From Acidobacteriota bacterium (GTDB lineage Bacteria > Acidobacteriota > Vicinamibacteria > Vicinamibacterales > UBA2999): DNA of 32,040 nucleotides. The DNA lies in assembly GCA_016190945.1 (NCBI GenBank), contig JACPPO010000026.1:1-32040 (forward strand), given 5' to 3'. This document shows positions 1 through 12,628 of the stretch, piece by piece. Under the pieces are notes generated by a model. The model ran no database searches. It was not told the origin of the DNA and saw only the letters and a program-made list of their open reading frames with translations. Position numbers and translations under genes: made by a program. Position 1 is the stretch's first letter; every line of letters starts with the position of its first letter.

Positions 1-1911
<1,911 letters not shown>

Positions 1912-1927
1912 TTCGAAGCGTCTTCAC

Positions 1928-2011
1928 CTCCACAGGCCACCGAGACACAGAGACACGGAGATTAGATTCGATGCTCCTCCGTGACTCCGTGCCTCTGTGG
2001 CCCGTGGGAGT
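1928..2011. repeat. Imperfect inverted repeat built from CACAGAGRCACGGAG-like units, between lon and engB
   Basis: Left arm CTCCACAGGCCACCGAGACACAGAGACACGGAG; the reverse complement of the right arm is CTCCCACGGGCCACAGAGGCACGGAGTCACGGAG. Confidence 0.75.
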
Positions 2012-2025
2012 GAAAGGCCTTCGCT

Positions 2026-2622
2026 TTGAAGATTGTCGCCGAATTCGTCACGAGCGCCGCGGCCGCAGGTGACTTTCCGCGTGACCGGCTGGCAGAAGTC
2101 GCCCTGGTGGGCCGGTCCAATGTGGGCAAATCGAGCCTGATCAACGCGCTGGCAAGGCGGAAGGTGGCGCGCACGAGCGCGGCGCCCGGCAAGACTCGTT
2201 TGGCCAACTTCTACCGCGTCCAGCGGGGGGCTGGGCCGGTGCTCTACCTGGTCGATCTGCCCGGATACGGGTACGCCCGCGGCGGTGACGGTTCCGCGGC
2301 CGAATTCAATCGCCTGACGGAGGCGTATTTCGACCGGGGGCGCGAGGGCACGCGGATCGGCGTGCTGCTCCTTGTCGACGCGCGGCACCCAGGTCTCGAA
2401 TCGGATGTGGAAGCATGGGGGTGGCTGCGGTCGAAGCCCTGTTCCCGCGGTATCGTCGGCACCAAGGCGGACAAACTGACGCGCGCCGAGCGGGCGCGTC
2501 ACGGCCGTGAACTCGAATCGTTGTTTGACGGCCCCGTTTCGCTGGTCTCAGCGCAAACGGGGGAAGGATTGGAAGAACTGTGGAAGCTGATCGCGACACT
2601 GCCAAACCGAACGGCGCCGTAG
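2026..2622 (+). CDS. engB: Ribosome biogenesis GTP-binding protein YihA/YsxC/EngB
   Basis: TTG start; [14 protein letters not shown] (G1), DLPGYGYA (G3), GTKADK (G4). Confidence 0.93.
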   Translation: MKIVAEFVTSAAAAGDFPRDRLAEVALVGRSNVGKSSLINALARRKVARTSAAPGKTRLANFYRVQRGAGPVLYLVDLPGYGYARGGDGSAAEFNRLTEAYFDRGREGTRIGVLLLVDARHPGLESDVEAWGWLRSKPCSRGIVGTKADKLTRAERARHGRELESLFDGPVSLVSAQTGEGLEELWKLIATLPNRTAP

Positions 2623-3953
2623 CCACGGCTGCGAGCGCGCCCGCTGGGAGCGCGCCCGCCCAGGCACCGCCCACCCAGACGCCTCCCGCGCAGACGATCT
2701 CCCTGTCGGCGATGAAGGAGATGAGCATCTCCGCGCTGACCAAGATCGCCAAGGATCTCGACATCGCCGGCGCCACCGGGATGCGGAAACAGGAGCTCAT
2801 CTTCGAGATCCTGCGCGTCCGCGCGGAAAAGAGCGGCAACATCTTCTCGGAAGGGGTGCTGGAGACGCTGCCCGACGGGTTCGGCTTCCTGCGCGCGCCC
2901 GACTACAACTACTTGCCTGGCCCCGACGACATCTACGTCTCGCCCTCGCAGATCAGGAAGTTCGATCTGCAGACCGGCGACCCGGTGTCCGGGGTCATCC
3001 GGCCGCCAAAGGATGGCGAGCGCTACTTCGCGCTGATCAAGGTCGAGGCGATTAACTTCGAACCGCCGGAAAAGACGAAGGAAAAGATCTTCTTCGAGAA
3101 CCTCACCCCGCTCTATCCGCAGCAGAAGTTCGTCCTCGAGACCGAGAGCGACAATCTGTCGGGCCGCGTTATGGACCTGCTGACGCCGATCGGCAAGGGA
3201 CAGCGCGGCCTCATCGTCGCGCCCCCGCGCACCGGCAAGACGATGCTCCTGCAGAGCATCGCCAACAGCATTACGAAGAACCATCCGGAGGTGTACCTGA
3301 TCGTGCTGCTCATCGACGAGCGGCCCGAAGAGGTCACCGACATGCAGCGGTCGGTTCACGGCGAGGTCGTTTCCTCGACCTTCGACGAGCCGGCGCAGCG
3401 CCACGTGCAGGTCGCGGAGATGGTGATTGAAAAGGCCAAGCGGCTCGTCGAGCACAAGAAGGACGTCGTCATCCTGCTCGACTCGATCACCCGTCTGGCG
3501 CGCGCCTACAACACGATCGTGCCGGCGTCGGGCAAGGTTCTGTCAGGCGGCGTCGACAGCAACGCCCTGCAGCGGCCGAAGCGCTTCTTCGGGGCCGCCC
3601 GGAACATCGAAGAGGGCGGCTCGATGACGATTGTCGCCACGGCGCTCGTGGACACCGGGTCGCGGATGGACGAGGTGATCTTCGAGGAGTTTAAAGGCAC
3701 CGGCAACATGGAGATCCATCTGGATCGCAAGCTGACGGATCGCCGCGTGTTCCCGTCCATCGACATCACCAAGAGCGGCACGCGGAAGGAGGAGCTGCTC
3801 CTGCCGAAGGAGGAGCTCAACCGCGTGTGGGTGCTGCGCAAAGTTCTGACGCCGCTCTCCCCCACCGAAGCGATGGAGCTGCTGCTGTCGAAAATGGGGA
3901 AGACCAAGACCAACGGCGAGTTCCTCGCCGCCATGGCCGCCGGCAAGAGCTGA
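2580..3953 (+). CDS. rho: Transcription termination factor Rho (start could be 2712)
   Basis: [95 protein letters not shown]. An Ala/Pro-rich N-terminal stretch precedes 2712. Confidence 0.96.
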   Translation: MEADRDTAKPNGAVATAASAPAGSAPAQAPPTQTPPAQTISLSAMKEMSISALTKIAKDLDIAGATGMRKQELIFEILRVRAEKSGNIFSEGVLETLPDGFGFLRAPDYNYLPGPDDIYVSPSQIRKFDLQTGDPVSGVIRPPKDGERYFALIKVEAINFEPPEKTKEKIFFENLTPLYPQQKFVLETESDNLSGRVMDLLTPIGKGQRGLIVAPPRTGKTMLLQSIANSITKNHPEVYLIVLLIDERPEEVTDMQRSVHGEVVSSTFDEPAQRHVQVAEMVIEKAKRLVEHKKDVVILLDSITRLARAYNTIVPASGKVLSGGVDSNALQRPKRFFGAARNIEEGGSMTIVATALVDTGSRMDEVIFEEFKGTGNMEIHLDRKLTDRRVFPSIDITKSGTRKEELLLPKEELNRVWVLRKVLTPLSPTEAMELLLSKMGKTKTNGEFLAAMAAGKS

Positions 3954-6359
3954 TGTCGAGGCCGGCGCGGATACCTCATCCCCGCCTCCCTTGAACTGCC
4001 ACACCGTGATGTGCTTGATCGCTCCGACCCGCACCCAGGTGCCTGGGAGCCGATCCCTGAAGACGTTCAATTCTTCGATCTCGAAGGGAAAGAGGACGGC
4101 ATAGAGCGGCAGCCGCCCGGCCCTCGCCTCGGCTTGAACGCGCCGCACTCCCTCCTCGTCCAGATAGTCCCACCTCAGTATGGGAAAATCGGTGTAATAG
4201 AAAAAGGATCCGCTGACCTGCATGGCCGCGATCGCGGCGTTCCGCGGCAGGTTGGCCCGCGCCCATTCGGCGGCCTCCACGTACGTCTGCTCGCCCAGCC
4301 CCGAGTCGAGCACTCCAAACTTCCTGTCCCACCAGATGTTGTGGCCCAGGATCGAGGCGGCAAGCAGCGCCGTCGCCACCGCACCGCCAGCCGGCACGTG
4401 GAATGCCCGACGCGTGGGACGCGCTCGCACGGCATTCAGCGCCCGTTCGACGAGTGCACGCCCCACCCACAGCGATCCGACAACGAGCGCGGGGAAGGCA
4501 GGGAGCAGAAACCTCAGGTACCACCACGTTTCGTGCGTGTGGAAGTAGAACGCATAGAAGACGAGAAACACGGCGATCCATGCCAGCAGTACCGTGATGA
4601 GCCGAGGTGCCTTCCGCAGCAGCGCGGGCAGTCCCAGGACCAGCACCCCGACCGGAGTCAGCAGCACCGGCAGCCAGATGACGTAGTTGCGCAGCGAGGC
4701 ACCCACGTTCGCGAGCCCAAACAGGTAGCTGTAGTCGCCGTAACCGGTCGTCACGGCTGCGCCATATGCCGCCAGGTTGTAGCGCACCAGCAGCAGGGCG
4801 CCAGGCGCGCCGCCCGCGCCCAGCCACAGCCACCGCCGCGGCGACATACCCAGGCACGCCGCAATCGGCACGATCGCGAGAATATTGGTCGGACGCGTCA
4901 GGACGGCGAGCGCCAGCGCGACGCCGGCCCCGAATGCCACGCCGGACGACCCGCGGCTGCGCCACGCCAGCAGCACGGCCGCCGTGACCCAGACGAGCGC
5001 CGCCGTATCGCTCATCAGCATGAGCGAAACGAAAACGTAAATGGGAGAGGTGGCGAGCAGCAGCGCGGCAATCGAAGCTCCACGCGGTGAAAAACCGCAT
5101 TCTCTCGCAAGGGAGAAAACCAGAGCGATGCCGGCGAGTGCGTGCACCAGCATCACCAGATCGGCCGCCCATTCCCACCCTGACACGTAGGAGACCGCCG
5201 CGATCATCAGTGGCAGGCCGATTGGATACGCCGGTACGATCTCGCCTGATTCGAGGGGCCTGAAGCCAACCGGCATATACACGGCGGACGACACCGTAAC
5301 GCCCGAGAGCGCGCGTGCGGGTGTACTCAAACGCCCTTCCGCCAGCAGTCGAGCGCTGTTGAGGTAGCCGGACGAATCGGCGCCGCCGGCAACGGCCCCG
5401 ACGTGTCGCCACAGCACGACGGCGTACGCGACCAGTACCGCACCGAGCATCACACGAAACCACGGAACACCGGCGAGGACGCGCACGGCGACCGAGATTC
5501 GATCCCCCACCCAGCCGCCGGCGCGCCGTCCGGCGAATGTATGATGCCCGAACGTTGCCGCGAGCCATCGGACCGCCTCGTCGCCGCGCCGAGCCGTCCA
5601 GCGGCCCGACCGATGAAGGAGGTGGAGCATCTCCGGCGCGGCAAGGAGGACGAGACTGCCGACGAAGGTATGGGGCGAGAGCACGATGCGAAAACCCGAG
5701 GCAAGGGGTGAAATCGCAACCGCGACGAAGAACACCGCACCAAGCGCGCGGAGGGTCACGTGGACCGACCGAGGCCAGCGGGGCCACGGCGCCGGCCGAC
5801 CGAGGCCCAGGAGCAGCGCCCACGCGCCCCACGCGCCGAACAAGCCCACGGGCGGCGGCACGAAAGGCTGCCCGGCCGGCAGGATGAAGAACTCGACCGC
5901 CCCCCGCGTGAAGCCGTGAATATTCGCCAGCTCCGCGTACTCGACCGCCCACTCCGCGGTCGTGCTCTTGAGATCGATACGGTAGGCCGCGCTCGCTGGC
6001 CCGGGACGCCGCAGGACCAGGTCGACCCGCGTCGACGCGTGCGGCGCGACCGACGACTGCCGGAGAACCTGGTCGCCGAAGTGTGCGGAGATGGTGGCGG
6101 GCGACGCTCCGTCGTTTCGCACGCGGTAGATCAGGACCAGATAGGGGTCCGGGATTTCCGCGGCGCGGACAAGCGGCAGCGACACCCCGCCCTGCCCGGC
6201 CGCAGGCGCGACTGGAAGCTTCACGCGAACCGGGCGGTAATCGCCGTACACATTCGCGGCGAGCACCCAGAGACACAGCGCCGTCGCGAGCACGTGCCAT
6301 GGACGCGGCCACGGCAGTCGTCGTGCACCGCGCCCGGACCGCGGCAGAGGGAGAATCAT
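3543..6359 (-). CDS. Polytopic membrane protein, glycosyltransferase-family-39/PMT-like; the ORF runs on into DNA antisense to rho
   Basis: Many hydrophobic helices and a periplasmic-like C-terminus ending ...[21 protein letters not shown]. The last ~140 residues lie opposite rho and look non-native. Confidence 0.75.
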   Translation of the reverse strand: MILPLPRSGRGARRLPWPRPWHVLATALCLWVLAANVYGDYRPVRVKLPVAPAAGQGGVSLPLVRAAEIPDPYLVLIYRVRNDGASPATISAHFGDQVLRQSSVAPHASTRVDLVLRRPGPASAAYRIDLKSTTAEWAVEYAELANIHGFTRGAVEFFILPAGQPFVPPPVGLFGAWGAWALLLGLGRPAPWPRWPRSVHVTLRALGAVFFVAVAISPLASGFRIVLSPHTFVGSLVLLAAPEMLHLLHRSGRWTARRGDEAVRWLAATFGHHTFAGRRAGGWVGDRISVAVRVLAGVPWFRVMLGAVLVAYAVVLWRHVGAVAGGADSSGYLNSARLLAEGRLSTPARALSGVTVSSAVYMPVGFRPLESGEIVPAYPIGLPLMIAAVSYVSGWEWAADLVMLVHALAGIALVFSLARECGFSPRGASIAALLLATSPIYVFVSLMLMSDTAALVWVTAAVLLAWRSRGSSGVAFGAGVALALAVLTRPTNILAIVPIAACLGMSPRRWLWLGAGGAPGALLLVRYNLAAYGAAVTTGYGDYSYLFGLANVGASLRNYVIWLPVLLTPVGVLVLGLPALLRKAPRLITVLLAWIAVFLVFYAFYFHTHETWWYLRFLLPAFPALVVGSLWVGRALVERALNAVRARPTRRAFHVPAGGAVATALLAASILGHNIWWDRKFGVLDSGLGEQTYVEAAEWARANLPRNAAIAAMQVSGSFFYYTDFPILRWDYLDEEGVRRVQAEARAGRLPLYAVLFPFEIEELNVFRDRLPGTWVRVGAIKHITVWQFKGGGDEVSAPASTSALAGGHGGEELAVGLGLPHFRQQQLHRFGGGERRQNFAQHPHAVELLLRQEQLLLPRAALGDVDGREHAAIRQLAIQMDLHVAGAFKLLEDHLVHPRPGVHERRGDNRHRAALFDVPGGPEEALRPLQGVAVDAA

Positions 6360-6396
6360 TCGGAGCTCAAAGGGGTTCCCCTCATCAGGCTAGAAT

Positions 6397-8436
6397 CTAG
6401 CGCGCTCCCGACCAGATTTCGAGTTCCGCCACCGACCAGTAGAAGGTCCGGTCGCGGCCCACCTGCCGCAGCCGGATGTATCGCGCCGCGCGCGGCCTGA
6501 ACGGCAGCAGGAGCCGCACCGCCCGTGGATCTTCCAGCGCCGCAGCCAGCGCGGCGTCGATCACGGTGCCGCTCCATGCAGACTCCCAGGTGGCGCCGTC
6601 GGGGGACGTCTCGATCGCGAATCGTCGCGGAAAGTCCATGGTGTACGGGCCGAGCGAGTGGACAACCCCTCCCGCGGCCACCAGACCGCCAAGGTCGACC
6701 GTCATCTCTTCATCCCCTTCCTGTGGGCCACACTCCCATCGCGTGCGCAGGTCGCCGTCGGTCACATTGTTCACTCTGTCTTGCGCACAGGAGGCGGTAA
6801 GGCCTCGAATATCGAGCCTCTCACCGAGAACGGGTGCGGCAACGGTGGTGCTGCGGCGTGGCAGGTGGTACTGGGTCAGGCGCGGCCCACGGCCGATGAG
6901 CGTCACGCCGGGCTGCCGCTCCACCATCGCCTGCAAGCCGGGCGCGTCATCGCGAACGATCACGTGAAGATCGCCACGCCGCAGAAACGGAATCAGCAAC
7001 GCGTCGTCTTCGACCGACGCCGCTAGACGCAGCGGCGCGTAGTGGGCGGGTTCATATCCGCTGAACCCATTGACCGTGCGCCAGCCACCGGTGACGGCCC
7101 TGAACATCGGGGCAGCGTCGCGTCCGACGTCGCCAAGCGGAAGCTCCAGTGTCGTTGTTCCGCGCAAGAGGCCCGGGTTCGGCGCCGCATCCGGAGCCGC
7201 CTGAACGGGGATCGCGGTCCAGCCGTCGATAACGAACCCGAAGGCGGCGGCGGCCACGATTGCGGCGGCGGCACGACGGCTTCGCCGCTTCAGGACGTCC
7301 GCCATCAGCACGCCCATCGCGACAATCAGACAGATAATCGTCATCATCCAGAATCTGGCCGGCACGCGAAGTCCCGCGATCCCCGGGAGCTCCATCAACC
7401 ACAGGAATGGCGCCTGGGAAAGGAACTTTGTCCCCAGCAGCCTCGGAAACGGTCCCAGCGTGAGGATCCACGTGGCGGCGGCCGCGGCGAAATAGAAGCC
7501 AGTGATCGTCGAACGCCTGGCGGCCGCCACGGCGCCGATACCGCACAACGCCACGAGCGTGAGCCCGGCAAAGAGCTCGCCCTCTGGACCGCACGCCACA
7601 TCGAGCCAGCCCCAGAACGTCAGCTCCGGCGACGCGCACAGGATGGCGGCGGCATCAGCGCTGAAGAAGGTCACCTCGCCGACGCCGCGCTCGAATCCGT
7701 GGCGGGCGTGCATGGCGCTGTACCTGAGCAACATGGGCACGAGCGCGAGCGCCGCGACCGCCGCCACGGCGGCGATGTTCGCCAGATCGCGCCAGCGCCC
7801 GCGGGCAACGACGAACCAGAGCACCCAGAGGCCGACAAGTACGGAGAAATAGACCAGGAAGTAGCCGTTGGCCGCACCCTGCAGCATCCAGGAGACGCCA
7901 AACAGTGCCAGCCATCGCCGCCGTCCGGTCTCGAGGTGGGCATGGAGACCGAGCAGCGCGAGCGGCGCCCAAAAGACCGCCAGCATCTGGATGTGCGGAA
8001 GATGGGCAACCCGATACGGCGCGAATCCGAACGCCAGCCCTGCGAGGAACGCGGCGGCGGCGCTGCGGGTGAGACGCTGCACGAGCGCGTACATCGCGAG
8101 GGCGCACAGCGGGAACGTCAGCAGAAGCGTCAGATTGTACGTGACCAGTGGATCGCCGCTCATCCAGTACAGCGGGGTCGACAGGACGCTCACGCCGAGC
8201 AGATGCTCGGACAACATGAGGGCATCACGCGTCGGATAGAAGATCGGGAACTGGAACCAGGCGTCCGTCCACGGAATATGTCGGGCGTTCCAGGTCAGAA
8301 TCGCCGCATTCAAGAGGGGATCCCCCGCGTCATGCGCTATGCCGCCGCCGGGTGACGCGAGTATTTCCCTGCCGATCACCGCGGTCAGGAGCACGTACGC
8401 AAACGTGCTGGCCGCGACGGCCCGCGAGAAGGACAT
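6397..8436 (-). CDS. Polytopic membrane protein (glycosyltransferase-like) with a C-terminal F5/8 type C (discoidin)-like domain
   Basis: About 10 hydrophobic segments, then VNNVTDGDLRTRWECGPQEGDEEMTVDLGG...FPRRFAIETSPDGATWESAWSG...RAARYIRLRQVG, which matches the discoidin pattern. Confidence 0.8.
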   Translation of the reverse strand: MSFSRAVAASTFAYVLLTAVIGREILASPGGGIAHDAGDPLLNAAILTWNARHIPWTDAWFQFPIFYPTRDALMLSEHLLGVSVLSTPLYWMSGDPLVTYNLTLLLTFPLCALAMYALVQRLTRSAAAAFLAGLAFGFAPYRVAHLPHIQMLAVFWAPLALLGLHAHLETGRRRWLALFGVSWMLQGAANGYFLVYFSVLVGLWVLWFVVARGRWRDLANIAAVAAVAALALVPMLLRYSAMHARHGFERGVGEVTFFSADAAAILCASPELTFWGWLDVACGPEGELFAGLTLVALCGIGAVAAARRSTITGFYFAAAAATWILTLGPFPRLLGTKFLSQAPFLWLMELPGIAGLRVPARFWMMTIICLIVAMGVLMADVLKRRSRRAAAAIVAAAAFGFVIDGWTAIPVQAAPDAAPNPGLLRGTTTLELPLGDVGRDAAPMFRAVTGGWRTVNGFSGYEPAHYAPLRLAASVEDDALLIPFLRRGDLHVIVRDDAPGLQAMVERQPGVTLIGRGPRLTQYHLPRRSTTVAAPVLGERLDIRGLTASCAQDRVNNVTDGDLRTRWECGPQEGDEEMTVDLGGLVAAGGVVHSLGPYTMDFPRRFAIETSPDGATWESAWSGTVIDAALAAALEDPRAVRLLLPFRPRAARYIRLRQVGRDRTFYWSVAELEIWSGAR

Positions 8437-8642
8437 GTTCGATTCGTCTCCCTGAAATGCGCCGGCCTCCGGCAGAAGCCCCGAGGGAATCGCCGGTGTG
8501 TCCGAGTCCGACGCGCCAAGCCACCCGATCGTATACGCTCGGAACTATGGCGTCGCGGTGAGGGCGATCGATTCTCCTCCGTGAACGCGCGGCATGCCGG
8601 GAAAACTGAATATACTCTTCTACCCTCTCACGCGAGATTCAC

Positions 8643-10745
8643 GTGACAACATCTGTGGAAGCGGCCACCAAGATCGCCACGGTTGCATCGGCGATTCTCA
8701 TCGTCTCTGTGCAGCTCGGCGTCAACCCTGACGCAACGTGGGCGCTGCGTACCATCGGCTCGTTTATGTTCGTTGCCGGATGGCTCTCCGGACGATTCTC
8801 GCGCCAGTGGTTTCCGGCGCTCTGGGTGGCAGGGGCGGTCCTGGCACCCGCCGTGCTCCGCCTGTTTGCGCAGCGAGAGGGACCTGTCCTCGACCTCGCC
8901 TGGATGGCCGGCGCGGTCGGCTATCTCGCGCGGACCGTTCCGTGGTCGCGGTGGAACCTGCCTCCCTGGTGGCGGCTCCTGCTCGGCGGCTGGGGCTTGA
9001 CGCTCGCGCTCGCATGGCCCGTCATCGGAGGGCGCGAAATAGCCTTCGATGTCGACCTGCTTGCCGACGCCGGCGCCATCAACTCATGGGCGCTGCTCTC
9101 CGCCTCCCAGGCCGTCAGCTGGACCCTGTACGTCGTCGTCGTCCAGCTCGTGGGCCTGTTGTGGCTCGACTGGATTGTCGGCAGCTTTCGGGAAGATTCT
9201 GACAGGCTACCGAGCCTGATTCACGGGCTATGGATTGGAACGACGATCGCCAGCCTGGTGGCCATCTATCAGGGACTGGTCGACCCCACGTTTCTCAGCA
9301 CCTCGCCGTGGGCGTCGTTGGATCGCGCCACAGGCACCATGCTCGATGCCAACGCCTACGGCATGTCGGCCAGCATCGCCGGCGCTGTCGGTTTCGTGGT
9401 CCTTCGCTGGCAGCGGCGCCGGTGCGCTCTGCCGGCTGCATTCGGCGTGCTGGCCATCAACTGGGTCGGGATGGGGATGTCCGGGTCGAGGACCGCCCTT
9501 CTGTGCGCGCTCCCTGCCACCCTTCCGATGGCGATCGAACTGTGGCGATCGCGCGGCCAGACTGGCCGGGCGCGGCTGGCGATTACCGCAGTTGCCGTAC
9601 TTGCCGCGATCGGCTGGGCGGGCGCTGTCGGGCCGGTACGACGGATGCTCGATTTGCAACTCAGCGGAGGGCAGGCCATACAGACGCTGTGGAATCGGGG
9701 CGGGGCCGGCGTTCAAGGAGGGTACGGCACCATCGCGAACCAGATGGTCCGCGAGTATCCGCTGACAGGCGTCGGCCCGGGCAGCTATCACATCATCGCG
9801 CCGGATTACTGGCGGTTGATGACAGACAACAGGCTGCAGTTCGACAACGCGCAGAACTGGTGGCGGCACCAGGCGGCGGAGTTTGGCCTCCTCGGCGGCG
9901 TGTTGATCTTCATCTGGTCGGGGATCGTTGCCTGGGCGGTTCTGACGAGCCGCGTGCGGCCCGATCGGTCCGGGGCGGGCGCCATCATCCGATGGACGAT
10001 CGTCGGCATCGGCGCCACCTCGATATTCGGCGTTCCGACGCAGAGCCCGGCGCTTCTTCTGTGGCTCTTCGCGCTCGTCGCGTGGCTCACCGTCGCGTGG
10101 CGGGACGCACGACGCCCCACCGCGGAGGAGGAGCGATCCGTGCCGCTCGCGCTGTGGCTGGTTGCCACGGGCCTGGCCCTCGGCTACTCGGCCGCTCACC
10201 TGATGTACGCGCGCGGGTCGCTCGCGGTTGCGGAGCGCGCGCGCCGCGCGCACCACCAGTACGTCGTCGGCGCGCATCCACCCGAGTTGCTGCCTGCCGG
10301 GAGCCAGTTCCGATGGACGCGCGGAAAAGAAACGCGGGTCGTCTGGCCAGCGACCACACGCTGGCCCGTTATCGTTCTCTGGGTCGATCACCCGGATATC
10401 GTCGTCGAGCCCGTGCGCGTCACGCTGACCACGCCTTGTGGCGTGCTGCTGGATGAGAGCCTCCGCACCCACGAGCCCGTCAAGGTCGGTCTGGAGCTTC
10501 CAGAAGGGCAGCAGACCGTGGAAGCGTCGCTGCACGTTTCCCGAACGTGGCGTCCGGCCGCGTACGGGATCAGCGATCCTCGGGAGCTCGGGGTCGCGTT
10601 CGTCATCGGCTTCGTCGACACCCGTGATGACCTGGTGTCAACGCGCACGGTCGCGTGGCCCGCTTGCGCCCCACGCGTCCGATCGTCGCGGCGATCGTCG
10701 GGGCCTGAAGGCCTCCGCCACGTCCGCTCGTACTGGCCCGTCTAG
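8643..10745 (+). CDS. O-antigen ligase/polymerase-like membrane protein
   Basis: GTG start; Wzy/WaaL-like pattern with multiple TMs, [32 protein letters not shown], and a large loop with [21 protein letters not shown]. Confidence 0.75.
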   Translation: MTTSVEAATKIATVASAILIVSVQLGVNPDATWALRTIGSFMFVAGWLSGRFSRQWFPALWVAGAVLAPAVLRLFAQREGPVLDLAWMAGAVGYLARTVPWSRWNLPPWWRLLLGGWGLTLALAWPVIGGREIAFDVDLLADAGAINSWALLSASQAVSWTLYVVVVQLVGLLWLDWIVGSFREDSDRLPSLIHGLWIGTTIASLVAIYQGLVDPTFLSTSPWASLDRATGTMLDANAYGMSASIAGAVGFVVLRWQRRRCALPAAFGVLAINWVGMGMSGSRTALLCALPATLPMAIELWRSRGQTGRARLAITAVAVLAAIGWAGAVGPVRRMLDLQLSGGQAIQTLWNRGGAGVQGGYGTIANQMVREYPLTGVGPGSYHIIAPDYWRLMTDNRLQFDNAQNWWRHQAAEFGLLGGVLIFIWSGIVAWAVLTSRVRPDRSGAGAIIRWTIVGIGATSIFGVPTQSPALLLWLFALVAWLTVAWRDARRPTAEEERSVPLALWLVATGLALGYSAAHLMYARGSLAVAERARRAHHQYVVGAHPPELLPAGSQFRWTRGKETRVVWPATTRWPVIVLWVDHPDIVVEPVRVTLTTPCGVLLDESLRTHEPVKVGLELPEGQQTVEASLHVSRTWRPAAYGISDPRELGVAFVIGFVDTRDDLVSTRTVAWPACAPRVRSSRRSSGPEGLRHVRSYWPV

Positions 10746-10791
10746 CGCATGGTATGATCGAGGTTTTTCAGGTGTTCTGAAGGAGCTGACC

Positions 10792-11085
10792 GTGAAGGAA
10801 GGGATCCACCCGAAATATCGACCCGTCGAGGCGCGTTGCGCGTGCGGCAACACGTTCAAGACGCAGTCGACCAAGCCCGAACTGCACCTCGAAATCTGTT
10901 CGGCCTGCCACCCGTTCTTCACCGGTCGCCAGAAGCTCATCGACACGGAAGGCCGGGTCGAGCGGTTCAACAAGAAGTTCGGTGCGCAGACATCGGAGCA
11001 ACGGAAGACCGCTGCGAAGGCTGCCAAGGCGACGAAGCCGACCGGCGCGACGAAGCGGACGCGCAAGACGACAGCGACGGCCTAG
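10792..11085 (+). CDS. rpmE: 50S ribosomal protein L31 with four-Cys zinc-site type sequence and Lys-rich tail
   Basis: GTG start: [63 protein letters not shown]. CxC and CxxC pairs present. Confidence 0.95.
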   Translation: MKEGIHPKYRPVEARCACGNTFKTQSTKPELHLEICSACHPFFTGRQKLIDTEGRVERFNKKFGAQTSEQRKTAAKAAKATKPTGATKRTRKTTATA

Positions 11086-11117
11086 CATCGCCCGTAAGCG
11101 GGGCTCTCGTTAGGTAG

Positions 11118-11146
11118 GGCGGCCCTTCACGGGGGGCCGCCTTTCT
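11118..11146 (+). terminator. Rho-independent terminator after rpmE
   Basis: GGCGGCCC (11118-11125), 8-nt loop, GGGCCGCC (11134-11141), then TTTCT. Confidence 0.75.
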
Positions 11147-11227
11147 ACGTACGGGCTCAGCGCGCGATTTCATGCGAGCCTTGCATCCCCGACGCGTACC
11201 GTCCTTCATCGGCCGGCGGAGGTCAAC

Positions 11228-12628
11228 CTAGAACAACGGCGCTGACCGTGGCGGCGGAGGGGGTCTTCGGCCTCGCTCGGGGCGCCCGAGCTTGCGGTCG
11301 ATTCGCGCGAGGCGGTGGTGCACGGCCTGTACCCGCGTCGCGCTGATGTTGAACTGGAGCGCTTCCATCGCGAACTGCCGCGCCGCGCGGAGGTCGCGCA
11401 GCCGGTGCTCGTGATGCACGGCCAGCCCCTCCGTCGCCTCCAGTGCCATGTGCGCCGGGATACCGCGCAGCCCGAGCACACGCCGCCAGGCCTCGGCGGC
11501 CTCCCCGTACCGGCGCGCGCGCCGGCAGAGCACCGCGTATGCGTGAAGCGCCTCCGCCGGCGTGAGGGGGTCAACGTCGTTGTAGGGGCGGACGTTCAGG
11601 TCCACCTCTGCGGCGCGCGCGAAGGACGCACGCGCCTGGGCGATCAGGCCGCCGCGTTCGTACAGCCGCCCAAGGCCGAGCGCCTCTCGCGCCGTGCGCG
11701 CACCGGCCGCGCCTTCCTCCAGCAGCCTCACCGCCCTCGCGGTCAACATCGCGAGCGCGAGCAGATCGAGACGATTGTGTTCCAGCACCCCTCCAAGCGG
11801 CCGCGCGTCACCGGTCCGGACGTAATGAAAGTAACGCGACGGAATCTCGAAGCCGGGCACATCTCCCTCTCGCACGTGTCCGAGCACGGCCTGTTCCAGC
11901 AGCGTCAGGCGGCAGGTGGCCTGCCGCTCGCCAGCCTCCGCGGAGACGTGCCAGGGGCTCCGAGAGCGCCACAAGCGGCGCGCGGGATGGAGCATGTCGA
12001 GGTGCGGCAGGTTGCTAAACGGCGCTTCCATCCGGTGAAACAGGAAACGGGTGTCGATGAGCGGCACATCGAACGCCTTGCCGTTATAGGTCACCAGCGC
12101 GCCGGCGGCACCCACGGTGCCGGCGACGTCCTCGAGCAGCCCGCGCTCCGCGGCGTAACTTGCCAGAAAGAACTGCCGGACCCGAAATGTGGCGCCTTCG
12201 AACCACCCGAAGCCAACGAGGAACGCGTACGTCCCGGCGCCGCCTGCCAGCCCGGTCGTCTCCAGGTCCACGAACAAGAGCCGGCCGCGCGGCGCACCGG
12301 CGCCGCTGGCACCGCACATGAGGAGCTCGAGCCGCGGCCACACCCCGTCCGCCGCGGGCAGGCAATCGGCCACCGCGACGCGCCCGAGACGATGACCGGC
12401 TGGATACGTTCGATCGATGACGAGATACCGGGGTCGGGTCGCTGCGCGGCCCGACAAGCCGGCGCTGGCTGGACGGTCCGCTGACGCGGACCGTCCCCGC
12501 GCCTCACGCCACTCACCGCCGAGAACGGCGGCGACTTCGTCAGGTCTGCTGTCGGGCGGACCTGAAGGTCCGTCCCCGCCCGCGCCTGCCGGCCGCACGA
12601 CCGCGCGCAGACGTTCGGCAAGGCTCAT
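11228..12628 (-). CDS. YprB/MrfB-like RNase H-fold (DEDDh-type) exonuclease with TPR-like C-terminus
   Basis: ATG at 12628 (MSLAERLRAVVRP). FVDLETTG, TYNGKAFDVPLIDTRF, EHNRLDLLAL motifs. TPR-like ALGLGRLYERGGLIAQARASFARA. Start overlaps the upstream helicase stop (ATGA). The listed start at 12964 lies inside the helicase. Confidence 0.87.
   Translation of the reverse strand: MSLAERLRAVVRPAGAGGDGPSGPPDSRPDEVAAVLGGEWREARGRSASADRPASAGLSGRAATRPRYLVIDRTYPAGHRLGRVAVADCLPAADGVWPRLELLMCGASGAGAPRGRLLFVDLETTGLAGGAGTYAFLVGFGWFEGATFRVRQFFLASYAAERGLLEDVAGTVGAAGALVTYNGKAFDVPLIDTRFLFHRMEAPFSNLPHLDMLHPARRLWRSRSPWHVSAEAGERQATCRLTLLEQAVLGHVREGDVPGFEIPSRYFHYVRTGDARPLGGVLEHNRLDLLALAMLTARAVRLLEEGAAGARTAREALGLGRLYERGGLIAQARASFARAAEVDLNVRPYNDVDPLTPAEALHAYAVLCRRARRYGEAAEAWRRVLGLRGIPAHMALEATEGLAVHHEHRLRDLRAARQFAMEALQFNISATRVQAVHHRLARIDRKLGRPERGRRPPPPPRSAPLF

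Noticed and set aside
3976-6312. 778-aa Arg/Ala-rich minus-strand ORF
   Set aside because: Out-of-frame shadow of the membrane protein at 3543-6359; only its stop position is useful as the likely original end.
7042-8355. 437-aa plus-strand ORF opposite the discoidin-fused membrane protein
   Set aside because: His/Arg/Glu-rich antisense reading with no motif; typical of high-GC antisense open frames.
9228-10535. 435-aa minus-strand ORF opposite the O-antigen-ligase-like gene
   Set aside because: Antisense composition artefact; the plus-strand frame has TM helices and family features.
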